Positions 8,512 through 16,345 of a stretch of DNA of 50,209 nt are shown in pieces. The notes beneath the pieces are model-generated. The model did no database searches and was not told the origin of the DNA. It saw only the letters and a list, made by a program, of their open reading frames with translations. The DNA lies in the NCBI RefSeq assembly GCF_000337895.1, contig NZ_AOMA01000125.1, positions 1 to 50,209 on the forward strand, in the 5' to 3' direction. The DNA comes from Halobiforma nitratireducens JCM 10879. GTDB taxonomy: Archaea; Halobacteriota; Halobacteria; Halobacteriales; Natrialbaceae. A program made the position numbers and the translations under genes. Each line of letters starts with the position of its first letter. Position 1 is the first letter of the stretch.

Positions 8512-10557
8512 ATGGAACAGCACGCGTCGTCCAGTGGCGTCGATTCGTCCCCTCGCAAGACGCTACTGGCGTCGGTTCTCGTCGTGTTCGTCGTTGTACT
8601 TGCGGCCGGGCTCGTCGCAACCCCTGTCACAGCCCACGCGTATCTGAGCGAGTCGGACCCGGCAAACGGCGAACAGATCGACGACGTGCCCGACGAGATC
8701 ACTCTCTCCTTCTCCGGCGACGGTATCGTCAACGCCGATGTCGCCATCGAGAATCCGGACGGTGAGATCGTCTCGAGCGAGCCCGAGATCGTCCCCGAGG
8801 ATAGCCAGATCGTCCGCGTGCCGATCGAAGCGAGCGAGGACGACGCCGATCTAGAGGGGATGTACACCGTCGACTGGGAGGTCCTCGCCGACGACGGGCA
8901 TACCACGTCGGGATCGTTCTTCTTCGCCGTCGGCGACGAACCACTCGATCGTGACGCCGTCCTCGAAGCCTACGAGGAGGGTGACGACGGCGAAGAAGAC
9001 GAATCGATGTCGCCGCTCGAGGCCGGAGCGAAGTCACTGTTGCTCGTCGGGGTCGCTGGCCTGATCGGTATTCCCGCGATCGCAGCCGTCGCAGTCGGTC
9101 CCGTCTTCGCTCGGGCAGCGCCACAGCGACGTGACCGGGCCGACGACCGACTCGGACCGCTGCTTGCCGGCGCTGCTTTGCTCACCTCGGTCGGCGCGCT
9201 CGGGCTCGGGCTCGCTCGAAGCACAGCATTGGGACCACTCTCGGTCGGGACGATCGTCGAGTTCGGCGGGACGCCGCTCGGACGGGCCTGGCTCTTACAG
9301 GTAGTGCTCGCCGTCGGCGTTGCCGCTCTCGTCGCGGGACTGGTTTGCGGGTACCTGTCACGGCGCGAGTCGCTCGCTGGAACGTGTCTCGGAGCACTCG
9401 CCGTCGCGGGAACGATCGCGTGGACGAGTCACTCCGCGACCGCGATCGACCGGCTGACCGGGGCAGTCGTCGACTTCGTGCACGTCGTCGGCGCTGGTCT
9501 CTGGGTCGGCGGGCTGGCAGTCCTCGCGTTCGTCGTCGTTCCGACGGTTCGCGAGGCCGCCCCTGCCGACCGACCGGGCCTGCTCGCGGCCGTGATTCGC
9601 CGGTTCTCGGTTCTCGCGCTGGTCGGCGTGACGTTCGTCGTCACGACGGGATTCGTCCTCGCGTCGTGGCACGTCCCGACCGCCAGCGGGCTCACCGAGA
9701 CGGTCTACGGTCTCGTGTTGGTGGTCAAACTGCTGGTCGTTGCCGTCGCACTCGCGCTTGGCGGGCTCACCAGGGTCGTCCTCCTGGGACGGCTCGAGTC
9801 GACCACCGCCACGGAATCGACCGCAGGCTCACGCCCGACGAGTGCTGACGGCGGGCGAAACGAGGGGGAGCCGTGGGTTTCCCGGATCGCTCGATCCGTC
9901 AGACTCGAGGTCACGCTGCTTGTCGTCGTCCTGCTGCTCTCGGGGATTCTCACCTCCGCGCCGACGGCCGCGGTCGCGGGGGTCGGTGCTGACGGCGACG
10001 AACCGATCGAGGCGACCATCGAGTACGAGTACGACGACGTGCTCGTCGAACTCACGGTGCTTCCGGCTGTGGCCGACTCGACCGACGACTCGTTCGAGCT
10101 TCGAAGCGACGAACCGACCGTCTTCGAGATCGGCTTTCTCGAGAACGAGACGCCGATCGAATCCGAACAGCCGGTTCGGCTGCTGGCGAGCGATCGGGAG
10201 GGCACGGAGATCGAACTCGAACTCGAGGAGACCGACGACGGTACGTACGCGACGGTACAGCCGCTCCCGGACGCCGGCGACTGGGAGCTTCGTATCACCG
10301 GCGCGCCCGATGGTACCTACATTAGTGAGTGGATCGAGACGACCGTCGTTTCGGCGCAAGCGGACTCGACTCACGAGCACGATCACGGCGGCAGAGAGGA
10401 GTCCCACGGCAGTTCCGGACACGACCACGACCGCGAGCCTGCCGACACGTCATCACCGTTCCGAACACTGCTCGAGTTCGCTGCCGTCGTGACCGCGATC
10501 GCCGGATCGCTCGCTGTCGTCGTCGACGCGCTCCAAATTCGAAGCAGGAGCGACTGA
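8512..10557 (+). CDS. CopC-CopD fusion, copper handling membrane protein
   Basis: 681 residues. A signal segment ends ...VTAHAYL. In CopC proteins the mature N-terminal histidine after such a cleavage is a copper ligand. The CopC domain (about 43-140) keeps LSESDPANGEQID and a second histidine in DDGHTTSGSFFF. CopD-like helices follow (about 170-430), including SHSATAIDRLTGAVVDFVHVVGAGLWVGGL with conserved histidines. Next come an extracellular beta domain of roughly 500-610, a histidine-rich stretch (HEHDHGGREESHG, then HDHD) and a last helix. The family is linked to copper uptake or resistance at the cell surface. It forms an apparent two-gene unit with the lipoprotein upstream. The histidine-rich tail suggests an extra metal-binding site. 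Confidence 0.85.
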   Translation: MEQHASSSGVDSSPRKTLLASVLVVFVVVLAAGLVATPVTAHAYLSESDPANGEQIDDVPDEITLSFSGDGIVNADVAIENPDGEIVSSEPEIVPEDSQIVRVPIEASEDDADLEGMYTVDWEVLADDGHTTSGSFFFAVGDEPLDRDAVLEAYEEGDDGEEDESMSPLEAGAKSLLLVGVAGLIGIPAIAAVAVGPVFARAAPQRRDRADDRLGPLLAGAALLTSVGALGLGLARSTALGPLSVGTIVEFGGTPLGRAWLLQVVLAVGVAALVAGLVCGYLSRRESLAGTCLGALAVAGTIAWTSHSATAIDRLTGAVVDFVHVVGAGLWVGGLAVLAFVVVPTVREAAPADRPGLLAAVIRRFSVLALVGVTFVVTTGFVLASWHVPTASGLTETVYGLVLVVKLLVVAVALALGGLTRVVLLGRLESTTATESTAGSRPTSADGGRNEGEPWVSRIARSVRLEVTLLVVVLLLSGILTSAPTAAVAGVGADGDEPIEATIEYEYDDVLVELTVLPAVADSTDDSFELRSDEPTVFEIGFLENETPIESEQPVRLLASDREGTEIELELEETDDGTYATVQPLPDAGDWELRITGAPDGTYISEWIETTVVSAQADSTHEHDHGGREESHGSSGHDHDREPADTSSPFRTLLEFAAVVTAIAGSLAVVVDALQIRSRSD

Positions 10558-10575
10558 ATAGTGATCCCGACTTCT

Positions 10576-10595
10576 CCCACGACTGAACTCGTGGG
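10576..10595. other. 7-bp hairpin after the copC-copD gene
   Basis: CCCACGA at 10576-10582 and TCGTGGG at 10589-10595 form a perfect stem with a six-base loop, 18 bases after the stop codon. Hairpins of this kind also mark the ends of IS200/IS605-type elements in haloarchaea, which fits the decayed sequence next to it. A role in 3' end formation is equally possible. Confidence 0.6.
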
Positions 10596-10789
10596 GGTGT
10601 ACTGGCCACAGACCAGCGTCGGTCACAGATCGGCATCTTCACGTAGACGGTCGCCGGTCGGCTGCCGGCGTTCTGAAGTCAGTGTAGCTCCCGGGCGGGA
10701 CACGCTGGGCTTGCCCCCACCTCCGCAGGCCACCCTACGGGCGGCCTGCCACTCGAGCGTACGCGCGTTATCCCAAGTGAGCGTTCGCG
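10576..10789 (-). mobile_element. possible decayed IS200/IS605-type (tnpB-like) remnant
   Basis: There is no intact gene here, but on the minus strand short coding-like segments appear in changing frames: KSAVGTARTLTWDNARTLE in one frame and RPVGWPAEVGASPACPARELH in another. This is what a frameshifted 3' end of an insertion-sequence gene would look like. The stretch also holds the hairpin at 10576-10595 and a 7-bp inverted repeat (10725-10731 with 10743-10749). It is bounded on the other side by the palindromic repeat. The assignment is by impression of haloarchaeal TnpB tails, not a firm motif, since no complete zinc-ribbon or RuvC motif is visible. Confidence 0.33.
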
Positions 10790-10869
10790 CTGTACCGACT
10801 GCGGATTTGACACTGATCGCCGATCCGTCTGGCGAGTCGGTGTGCACTGACTTGCAGTGGTTGCTATAG
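10790..10869. repeat. long imperfect palindromic element, copy 1
   Basis: About 80 bases. The two arms are imperfect inverted repeats centred on GATCGCCGATCCGTCTGGCGA, ending in a TTGCTATAG terminus. The reverse complement aligns base by base, with a handful of changes and one-base indels, to a second copy at 30132-30215. It is noncoding, intergenic and could fold into one long hairpin. A REP- or MITE-like dispersed element is the best description. Confidence 0.75.
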
Positions 10870-10923
10870 AAGGAGCGCTTTTCAACACGCTGATCAGGGA
10901 GATCGACCCGTCACTGACTTTGG

Positions 10924-11457
10924 CTACCGCGAACTCGAGCCTGCCGATCCCTCGAGTAGTTCGTCGATCAGCCGCGTGAACCGATCGACCAGCCGGTCGG
11001 GCACTGTGGGTTCGACCTCGCTCAACAGTCGCCCGACCCGTCCGGGCTCGACGAGTTCGAGTTCGACTCGGTTGCTCTCGTCGTATCGTTTCCTGACGAT
11101 GTCGTGTTCGCCGAGCCGATCGAGGTGGTATTCGAGCGTGCTGCGTGCGATGCCGATCTCGGCTGCGACCGAACTCGGATCGGCGGGTTCGTTTTCGATC
11201 AGGTAGACGACGATCTCCCTGGTCGTCTCTCGCCGAAAGAGAGCGAGCGCGGCGCGTTCCCGGTCGTCGTACTCCGGCGGGTAGTAGTGAGTCCGGCCGT
11301 AGAACTCTTCACGGACGAGGTCTCCCCGGCTGATCAGCCGACGGACGTGATACTGTATCTGCCCCGGCGCGAACTCGGACTCCCGGACGAGTTCGTTGAA
11401 ATGAATGCCGGCGTTTGCCTGCACGTGGGTTTTGATCTGGCGTCGGGTGTCGGTCAT
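10924..11457 (-). CDS. double winged-helix transcriptional regulator
   Basis: 177 residues with two winged helix-turn-helix units. The first (about 1-60) contains IHFNELVRESEFAPGQIQYHVRRLISRGDLV. The second (about 72-135) contains ADPSSVAAEIGIARSTLEYHLDRLGEHDIV. A C-terminal tail resembles a dimerisation helix. This is a common haloarchaeal ArsR/MarR-like architecture. It is divergent from the small membrane protein gene at 11687, and two palindromes lie in the shared upstream region, so autoregulation and control of that neighbour are plausible. No cysteine metal-binding motif is visible, so its position beside the copper genes does not make it a copper sensor by sequence. Confidence 0.85.
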   Translation of the reverse strand: MTDTRRQIKTHVQANAGIHFNELVRESEFAPGQIQYHVRRLISRGDLVREEFYGRTHYYPPEYDDRERAALALFRRETTREIVVYLIENEPADPSSVAAEIGIARSTLEYHLDRLGEHDIVRKRYDESNRVELELVEPGRVGRLLSEVEPTVPDRLVDRFTRLIDELLEGSAGSSSR

Positions 11458-11518
11458 TGGTATCGATTCCAGTCAGTTAGCTGCGTCTAGTCCGGGTACA
11501 CTGATAACGGCTTTTGCT

Positions 11519-11551
11519 CGTTCCTGCATATTGGGAACGGGTCATATGACC
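11519..11551. promoter_or_regulatory. two adjacent palindromes in a divergent promoter region
   Basis: The first is CGTTCC (11519-11524) and GGAACG (11534-11539) around a nine-base spacer. The second, overlapping it by a base or so, is the perfect 12-bp palindrome GGTCATATGACC (11540-11551). Both lie 60-95 bases upstream of the winged-helix regulator start and about 136 bases before the divergent membrane-protein gene. They are candidate operators for the regulator; binding is inferred. Confidence 0.5.
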
Positions 11552-11686
11552 GGTCTACTGGCTATTGTATGCGGATCGGGGGTGAAAGGCGGAAGGGAGT
11601 CACGACTCGAGGTCGGACAGCGTACCCGATCGTTCCGTCCGACCGAAGCACATACGTAGCGTTCTCACCGACGTACAGTCCGGACG

Positions 11687-12082
11687 ATGGATCACACGAG
11701 TCCGTTTCGGGTCGAGTGGGTCGATCCACAGCTCGCGCCGGTGTTGCTCGGGATCATCGTGTTAGCAGCGCTCGGAACCGCGGTCCTCTTTGCTTGTGGG
11801 CTCGTGGCCTATTCTCGCCGGCGCTCGATCCGGTACTTGCTCGTGACGGTCGTACTCGGCCTGCTCGTGGTTCGATCGGTGGTCGGGCTCGGGACGGTTT
11901 TCGGGGTCGTACCGATGACGTTTCACCACCTCCTCGAGCACGGGGTCGACTTCACGATCGCAGTGTTGATCCTGTATGCGGTGTATCGAACCGGATCGGA
12001 CGGCTCGACCGACCCAGAATCGGAACCGGAAGCTGACACGGAAGAAGAGCCGAGCGAGCGGCGTTTCGAGACCGACGCCTGA
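11687..12082 (+). CDS. small haloarchaeal membrane protein
   Basis: 131 residues with three to four predicted membrane helices: LAPVLLGIIVLAALGTAVLFACGLVAY, YLLVTVVLGLLVVRSVVGLG and a last helix around DFTIAVLILYAVY. An acidic cytoplasmic tail of about 30 residues follows. HHLLEHGVDF between helices two and three carries three histidines. I do not recognise a characterised family. The gene is divergent from the double winged-helix regulator at 10924-11457, a pairing that suggests regulator and target. The ATG lies 36 bases after an in-frame region with no better start. Confidence 0.7.
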   Translation: MDHTSPFRVEWVDPQLAPVLLGIIVLAALGTAVLFACGLVAYSRRRSIRYLLVTVVLGLLVVRSVVGLGTVFGVVPMTFHHLLEHGVDFTIAVLILYAVYRTGSDGSTDPESEPEADTEEEPSERRFETDA

Positions 12083-12179
12083 GACGGATCGCTGTAACTA
12101 GTTACCATCGATCGACAGAACGAGGTCGGCAATCGGCGGTAAGTGACTACAGTAAGCCGTGTGAGAGGAGGAACTCGGC

Positions 12180-12881
12180 TTACTCGAGTCGTTCGAGCAC
12201 GTCCCGGCCCTCGAGGTAGGTAAAGTCGTGACGCTCCGCGTAGGTTCGGGCGTCGACGGGCGAGAGGGCGTCGCCGGTTTCGTCGTCGAGCATCTCGCAG
12301 ACGACAACCGCCGGCGGGAGATCGGCGGCTTCAGCGAGCGCGACGCCCAGTTCGGTGTGTCCTTCGCGTTGCTCGAGCAGTTCCGGAGCCGCCTTCAGTA
12401 GGTGAACGTGTCCGGGGACCCGAAACTCGTCGCTGAACGCCGTCTCTTCGGGAGCGGCCGCGGCCGAACCGAGCGCCCGGATCGTCTGCGAGCGGTCGTT
12501 GTCAGTAATCCCGGTGTAAGTGTCCCGATGATTGACCGTCAGAGAGAACGAGGAGCGCTCGTCGTATCCCAGGTCGTGGCTCCCAGCGGCGGGGTGGTCG
12601 ATCTCCTCGGTGTAGAACGGCAGGTCGAACGCCTCGGCGATCCCGTGACCGAGCGCGACACAGACCAGCCCGCCGGCGTCGTTTCGCAGGCGGGAGACGG
12701 CCTCGGGTGTCACCGCGTCGGCGTGGTAGATCAGGTCCGTCTCCCCCTCGCGGTCGGCCGCGTCGTGGACGAGGATCGGCTCGCCGGCCTGCAGCGACTC
12801 GAGGGCGCGGTCGACGGTGGCGGTCGTCGACGTCTGTGGGTTCGATCCGCGGGAACGTACGTGACGGTCGGTTCCGGTCAT
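12180..12881 (-). CDS. ribB: 3,4-dihydroxy-2-butanone 4-phosphate synthase
   Basis: Converts ribulose 5-phosphate to 3,4-dihydroxy-2-butanone 4-phosphate and formate, a branch of riboflavin synthesis. The 233 residues show all family motifs: the acidic metal site DREGETDL (about 45-52), [15 protein letters not shown] with the catalytic residues, PGHVHLLKA, and [26 protein letters not shown]. It is a single-domain RibB with no fused GTP cyclohydrolase. Its start overlaps the stop of the riboflavin kinase gene by four bases (ATGA at 12878-12881), so the two genes are translationally coupled and share a promoter upstream of the kinase gene. Confidence 0.94.
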   Translation of the reverse strand: MTGTDRHVRSRGSNPQTSTTATVDRALESLQAGEPILVHDAADREGETDLIYHADAVTPEAVSRLRNDAGGLVCVALGHGIAEAFDLPFYTEEIDHPAAGSHDLGYDERSSFSLTVNHRDTYTGITDNDRSQTIRALGSAAAAPEETAFSDEFRVPGHVHLLKAAPELLEQREGHTELGVALAEAADLPPAVVVCEMLDDETGDALSPVDARTYAERHDFTYLEGRDVLERLE

Positions 12882-13585
12882 CGGCGATCACCCACCGAGA
12901 CGGTGACGTGCTCTCCGTCTTCCAGGTCGAGTTCCTCCCGGAGTTTGTCGGGGGCGATAACCTCGAGTTGGTCCTCGTCGTGGTGGGTTCGCTCGGGGGC
13001 GATCGTGTGTGCTTTCTCGTAAGTCCGCCCGTCGCCCGTTTCGATCGTCGCGGGGTAGCAGACGGCGGGGCCGTAGGTGCGCTCTTCGTCTTCCCAGCCG
13101 TCGATCGGCACCGGCTCGAGCGACGAAATGGCGCTGCGCCGGCGGACGCTGTCGTCCCGGAGGTCGACGTTCAGCGTGCCCGGGAATGGTTCGTAGCCGA
13201 GTCGATCCTCGAACTGTCGCTGGTAGCCCGACAGCGAGATGTAGTGGCGACCCTCTCCCATCCCGCTCGTGACGACACCCTCGAGTTCCACCTCGGCGTC
13301 GCTTTCGAACACGCGGCGGTAATCCTCGTACTCTGCGCGGAGGGCCCGTTCGCCGTCGTCGGTGATCGCAACCCACTGGCCGTCGCTGACGGTGTCGCGC
13401 TCGAGGAGGGCCTCCGACTCGAGACGCTGGAGCCGCCGCGAAGCAGTCTGGTTGGACGCCTCGAGGCGATCCGCGAGCTGTGAGCAGGAGACCTTGACGT
13501 CACCCGCGAGCCCACCCTCGAGTGCGAGAAGCTTCAACACGGCGAGTTCGTCGGGGCCGACGGCGGACTCCGTTGTCACTGACAT
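12878..13585 (-). CDS. ribK: CTP-dependent riboflavin kinase fused to a winged-helix domain (RbkR type)
   Basis: Phosphorylates riboflavin to FMN using CTP, the archaeal replacement for the ATP enzyme. Residues 1-90 form a winged helix-turn-helix ([27 protein letters not shown]). Residues 97-232 are the DUF120/RibK kinase with [17 protein letters not shown] near 100 and [11 protein letters not shown] near 135. Fused regulators of this design are known in archaea as RbkR, bifunctional riboflavin kinase and transcription factor for riboflavin genes. The gene heads a two-gene operon with ribB. A perfect inverted repeat about 50 bases upstream (13633-13652) is a natural candidate for autoregulation. 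Confidence 0.93.
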   Translation of the reverse strand: MSVTTESAVGPDELAVLKLLALEGGLAGDVKVSCSQLADRLEASNQTASRRLQRLESEALLERDTVSDGQWVAITDDGERALRAEYEDYRRVFESDAEVELEGVVTSGMGEGRHYISLSGYQRQFEDRLGYEPFPGTLNVDLRDDSVRRRSAISSLEPVPIDGWEDEERTYGPAVCYPATIETGDGRTYEKAHTIAPERTHHDEDQLEVIAPDKLREELDLEDGEHVTVSVGDRR

Positions 13586-13632
13586 ACTGGCGACTTCGGA
13601 CTATCCACCCAAAAGCGTATCGAATGTGGTAT

Positions 13633-13652
13633 GCATCACAAAGCCGTGATGC
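13633..13652. promoter_or_regulatory. perfect inverted repeat, candidate operator of ribK-ribB
   Basis: GCATCAC at 13633-13639 and GTGATGC at 13646-13652 flank a six-base spacer. The site is 48-67 bases upstream of the ribK start on the minus strand, just behind the expected promoter position. RbkR-type proteins bind palindromic sites upstream of riboflavin genes. That this repeat is the site is inference. Confidence 0.5.
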
Positions 13653-13752
13653 TGTTTCCGATCGTTTACTCCGTACCCGATGGTTCGGCCTGTGGGGGAA
13701 AAACGCACCGATGTCGGAAGCCGGCGACCGCGGTCGTTCTCCGGCGGTCCGC

Positions 13753-14541
13753 TCACAGCCCCGTCGCGACGTACTCGTCGATCCTGGCTACCCGGTCGGC
13801 GTCGAACGTCCAGAACCCGTCCCAGACCCGCGGTTCGGTTTCGTACGAGACCAGCGCCGCGGGCGTCTCGTCGGCTGCATCCGGGTCGGACGGTCGGTGG
13901 ACGACGAACCATCCCTTCCGGTACTCGTGGTCGTGGCCCGTGTGCATCGTCACGTCGAGGTCCGGCCGGCCGCCGTCGGGAACGCCGTAGACGTGAACCT
14001 CCACCGGGGCACGATCGAGTTTCTGGTATACCCTTCGTGTTCCCACTTCGTCGTTGAGCCGGGAGAGGGTCTGAAACGACGATCGAAGCGTACCGCCCGC
14101 GGCTGCCCACGCCTGGCGCTCGATGTACCGGGAAATGACGATCAACAGAAGCTTCTCCTTGTGAGCTAACGGATAGCCGCGAAGGCGGAGTCGCGTCTCG
14201 TCGAGATTCGCGAGCAAATCCGGCAGTTCGACGTCTTCGAGGCCGCGAGCGCCGGTGACGAACAGATCGGAGTTGATCGCCAGGATCGACTCGTACAGCT
14301 CCGGCAGTGGCGAAGCGGCCACCGGCGTCCCGTCTTCCAGGAGCACGGCGACGTCCGCGTCCGGATCGTCCATCGTCGCGGGATCGACGAGATCGCTCTC
14401 ACCGTCACGCTGTACGGCGATGGGACTCTCGTCGAACGTCTGGGCGAGCATTCCGGTCAGCGGGTCGGCCGACTCGTCACCGACGATCGCAATCGCGTGA
14501 TCGGGAGACCCCGCCGACTCGATGAACGATCGAAGACTCAC
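13753..14541 (-). CDS. tbsP: TbsP-like (DUF5821) transcriptional regulator
   Basis: 262 residues matching the haloarchaeal DUF5821/TbsP type. There is an N-terminal alpha/beta part (about 1-120, opening RSFIESAGSPDHAIAIVGD) and a middle helical segment with KEKLLLIVISRYIERQAW and a helix-turn-helix-like GTLRSSFQTLSRLNDEVGTRRVY. A beta-rich C-terminal part has DLDVTMHTGHDHEYRKGWFVVHRP. In Haloferax TbsP was described as a regulator acting with TrmB on gluconeogenic and glycolytic genes. The start is a GTG, preceded by a TATA box about 30 bases upstream, so the transcript is probably leaderless. The name is from memory of the family and should be read as likely, not certain. Confidence 0.7.
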   Translation of the reverse strand: MSLRSFIESAGSPDHAIAIVGDESADPLTGMLAQTFDESPIAVQRDGESDLVDPATMDDPDADVAVLLEDGTPVAASPLPELYESILAINSDLFVTGARGLEDVELPDLLANLDETRLRLRGYPLAHKEKLLLIVISRYIERQAWAAAGGTLRSSFQTLSRLNDEVGTRRVYQKLDRAPVEVHVYGVPDGGRPDLDVTMHTGHDHEYRKGWFVVHRPSDPDAADETPAALVSYETEPRVWDGFWTFDADRVARIDEYVATGL

Positions 14542-14564
14542 TCGGTCTCGAGTTGGAACGACCC

Positions 14565-14577
14565 TACTATAAAAATT
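14565..14577 (-). promoter_or_regulatory. TATA box of the tbsP-like gene
   Basis: On the minus strand this reads AATTTTTATAGTA, the only AT-rich stretch near the gene, centred about 30 bases before the GTG start at 14541. That spacing predicts transcription beginning at or within a few bases of the start codon. Confidence 0.6.
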
Positions 14578-14891
14578 CTCGCCATCTAGACGGTTCAGGC
14601 CGTCCTTGTCGACGGTACGGCCAGTACAAGCGGTCCCTGAACGGGATCAGGCGGGAGTGATCGACGGACAGCCGATTCGGAGAACCGTCGGGAAACCCGG
14701 AGTGACTGCGGTTTTGGTGGAACGCCGTCCAACGACCCACCCCACACGGTCGACCTATCGGCTTCCCGGCTCGACTGTGCGGTGTTCGAGTCTGGCAACC
14801 GACCGACAGGCGTCCACCACATACGGTTTCCTGTCGGTCGTTTCCGTCGCAACGCACCCGGTGGCGGTTGTGCCAGGAAATCGTTACAGTA
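14578..14891. other. intergenic region without a recognisable gene
   Basis: Between the TYW1 stop and the TbsP promoter I see no protein-like frame, RNA gene or repeat. An open frame of 96 codons on the minus strand (14567-14857) is rich in Arg, Cys and Trp and does not look like a haloarchaeal protein. Confidence 0.5.
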
Positions 14892-15890
14892 TCAGTCGTC
14901 AGCTGTGCCAGTGACCGAGTCTCGCTCCCAGAACTCGCTGTCTTTCTTCAGCTTGGGAACCCAGGTGTCGCCGGTCTTCGAGAGCAGGGCGACTCGGGAA
15001 GGCGGTACCTCTTTGATCTCGGTGAACTCGGGCATGTGTTCGCCGACGGAACGGGCGAACGCTGCGACCTCCTCGTGGTCGGGCATCGACGAGCGGTCGA
15101 GGCGTCCGCGAGAGTGGCCGACGTGCATGTACGCCTTCAACTCGACGAAGTCCGGATCGGCCTGCCCGTAAAAGCCCGCGTACCAGTCGGGGTGGTGCAT
15201 GTTCTCTCCCTTGATCAGCGTCGTCCGGAGAACGGTCCGGGTTTCATCCTTGTCGGCCAGGACATCCATCGTCTCGAGGTGGCGTTCCCAGGCGTCGTCT
15301 TCGACTGCCTTGACAACTTCGTCGAAGGTGTGGCGTTCGGGAGCGTCGACGCTGACGTACAACTGGGTCGGCTCACACTCCCGGAGAACGTCCGGGTTGG
15401 TTCCGTTCGAAACGAGGAAGGTGGTGATATCCCGCTCGTGGAAGGCCTCGATGAGTTCGGGCAGGTAGGGGTACAGCGTCGGTTCGCCGTCCAGCGAGAT
15501 GGCGACGTGGCGAGGCTCCATCGCCTCCTCGAAGACCTCGCGCGGGACCTCGTCGTTGCCGCCGAATCCCGAAAGGAGCTTCTTCTGGAGTTCGATGGAA
15601 GCGTCGACGACTGCTTCGGGGTCGTCCCACTCGACGTCGTCTAACTCGTAGGCGTGGCCCTGGTGGTCCCGCCAGCAGAAGACACATCGCTCGTTGCACT
15701 TGACGACGGGCGTCATCTGGATACAGCGATGGGACTCGATTCCGTACCAGATGTTCTTGTAGCACTTGCCCTCGCCGCGTAAGGCGTTTGCCGTCCAGCC
15801 GCAGGTCTGGGCTGCCGTGTGGTTCTCGCTGTGGTAGTCCGGCGAGTCGACCTGACTGGGCTGACTCGGACTCCCGTCGGAATCGCTCAT
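14892..15890 (-). CDS. twy1: 4-demethylwyosine synthase, radical SAM
   Basis: Radical S-adenosylmethionine enzyme that builds the tricyclic 4-demethylwyosine on guanosine 37 of tRNA-Phe from N1-methylguanosine and pyruvate. The 332 residues contain the radical-SAM cysteine motif CNERCVFCW (about 64-72), preceded by SHRCIQMTPVVK. Other conserved parts are LLSGFGG, HVAISLDGEPTLYPYL, TFLVSNGTNPDVL, LYVSVDAP, FVELKAYMHVG and a tail with REIxxL-like basic residues. An N-terminal CGWTANALRGEGKCYKNIWYG supplies two further cysteines thought to bind the second cluster. Length fits archaeal TYW1 without the flavodoxin domain of eukaryotes. It is monocistronic here by spacing. Confidence 0.93.
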   Translation of the reverse strand: MSDSDGSPSQPSQVDSPDYHSENHTAAQTCGWTANALRGEGKCYKNIWYGIESHRCIQMTPVVKCNERCVFCWRDHQGHAYELDDVEWDDPEAVVDASIELQKKLLSGFGGNDEVPREVFEEAMEPRHVAISLDGEPTLYPYLPELIEAFHERDITTFLVSNGTNPDVLRECEPTQLYVSVDAPERHTFDEVVKAVEDDAWERHLETMDVLADKDETRTVLRTTLIKGENMHHPDWYAGFYGQADPDFVELKAYMHVGHSRGRLDRSSMPDHEEVAAFARSVGEHMPEFTEIKEVPPSRVALLSKTGDTWVPKLKKDSEFWERDSVTGTADD

Positions 15891-15986
15891 TGCTGACGGC
15901 CTATGCCTTCGACGACAAAAACCTCCGCGTTCGACGGAGCCCGTGGAACGGCGAGGTTCACGGGCGAGCGCTCTTTCACTCCACAG

Positions 15987-16274
15987 CTACTGCTCCGGGA
16001 GCCTGCCGGGTTCGGACGCATCGTCGTCTTCGGTCGTCACCTCGCGCTCGAAGCCGTACAGCACGAGCCCCGTGTTCGCAGTCATAATGATGCCAGTCGT
16101 CGGCACCGTCGCGAAGAGATGGAGTCCGACTCCGACGGCGAACGCGCCGGCAACGGCCGCGGCCCACAGCAGCGGCCGCGACACGGGAACACGGTTCGCA
16201 TCCCAGTAGGTGCCGGCGAAGAGCCCAGCCGTCCCCACGACGCCGAGGACGGCCACGAAGGCGTCGAACATCAT
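15987..16274 (-). CDS. small membrane protein, two to three helices
   Basis: 95 residues from the preferred ATG at 16274 (a second ATG follows directly). The helices are FDAFVAVLGVVGTAGLFAGTYW, LLWAAAVAGAFAVGVGLHLF and GIIMTANTGLVLYGF, ending in an acidic tail REVTTEDDDASEP. The frame continues upstream to 16325, but those residues are not membrane-like and the double methionine is the better start. I do not recognise the family. It lies between twy1 and phosphoglycolate phosphatase, all on the minus strand. Confidence 0.6.
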   Translation of the reverse strand: MMFDAFVAVLGVVGTAGLFAGTYWDANRVPVSRPLLWAAAVAGAFAVGVGLHLFATVPTTGIIMTANTGLVLYGFEREVTTEDDDASEPGRLPEQ

Positions 16275-16345
16275 ACTGCCTAGTTGGCCGGCCGGGGCAA
16301 AAACGTTCTGAGAGCGGCGACACACGCGACCCCAGGGCGAAGCAG

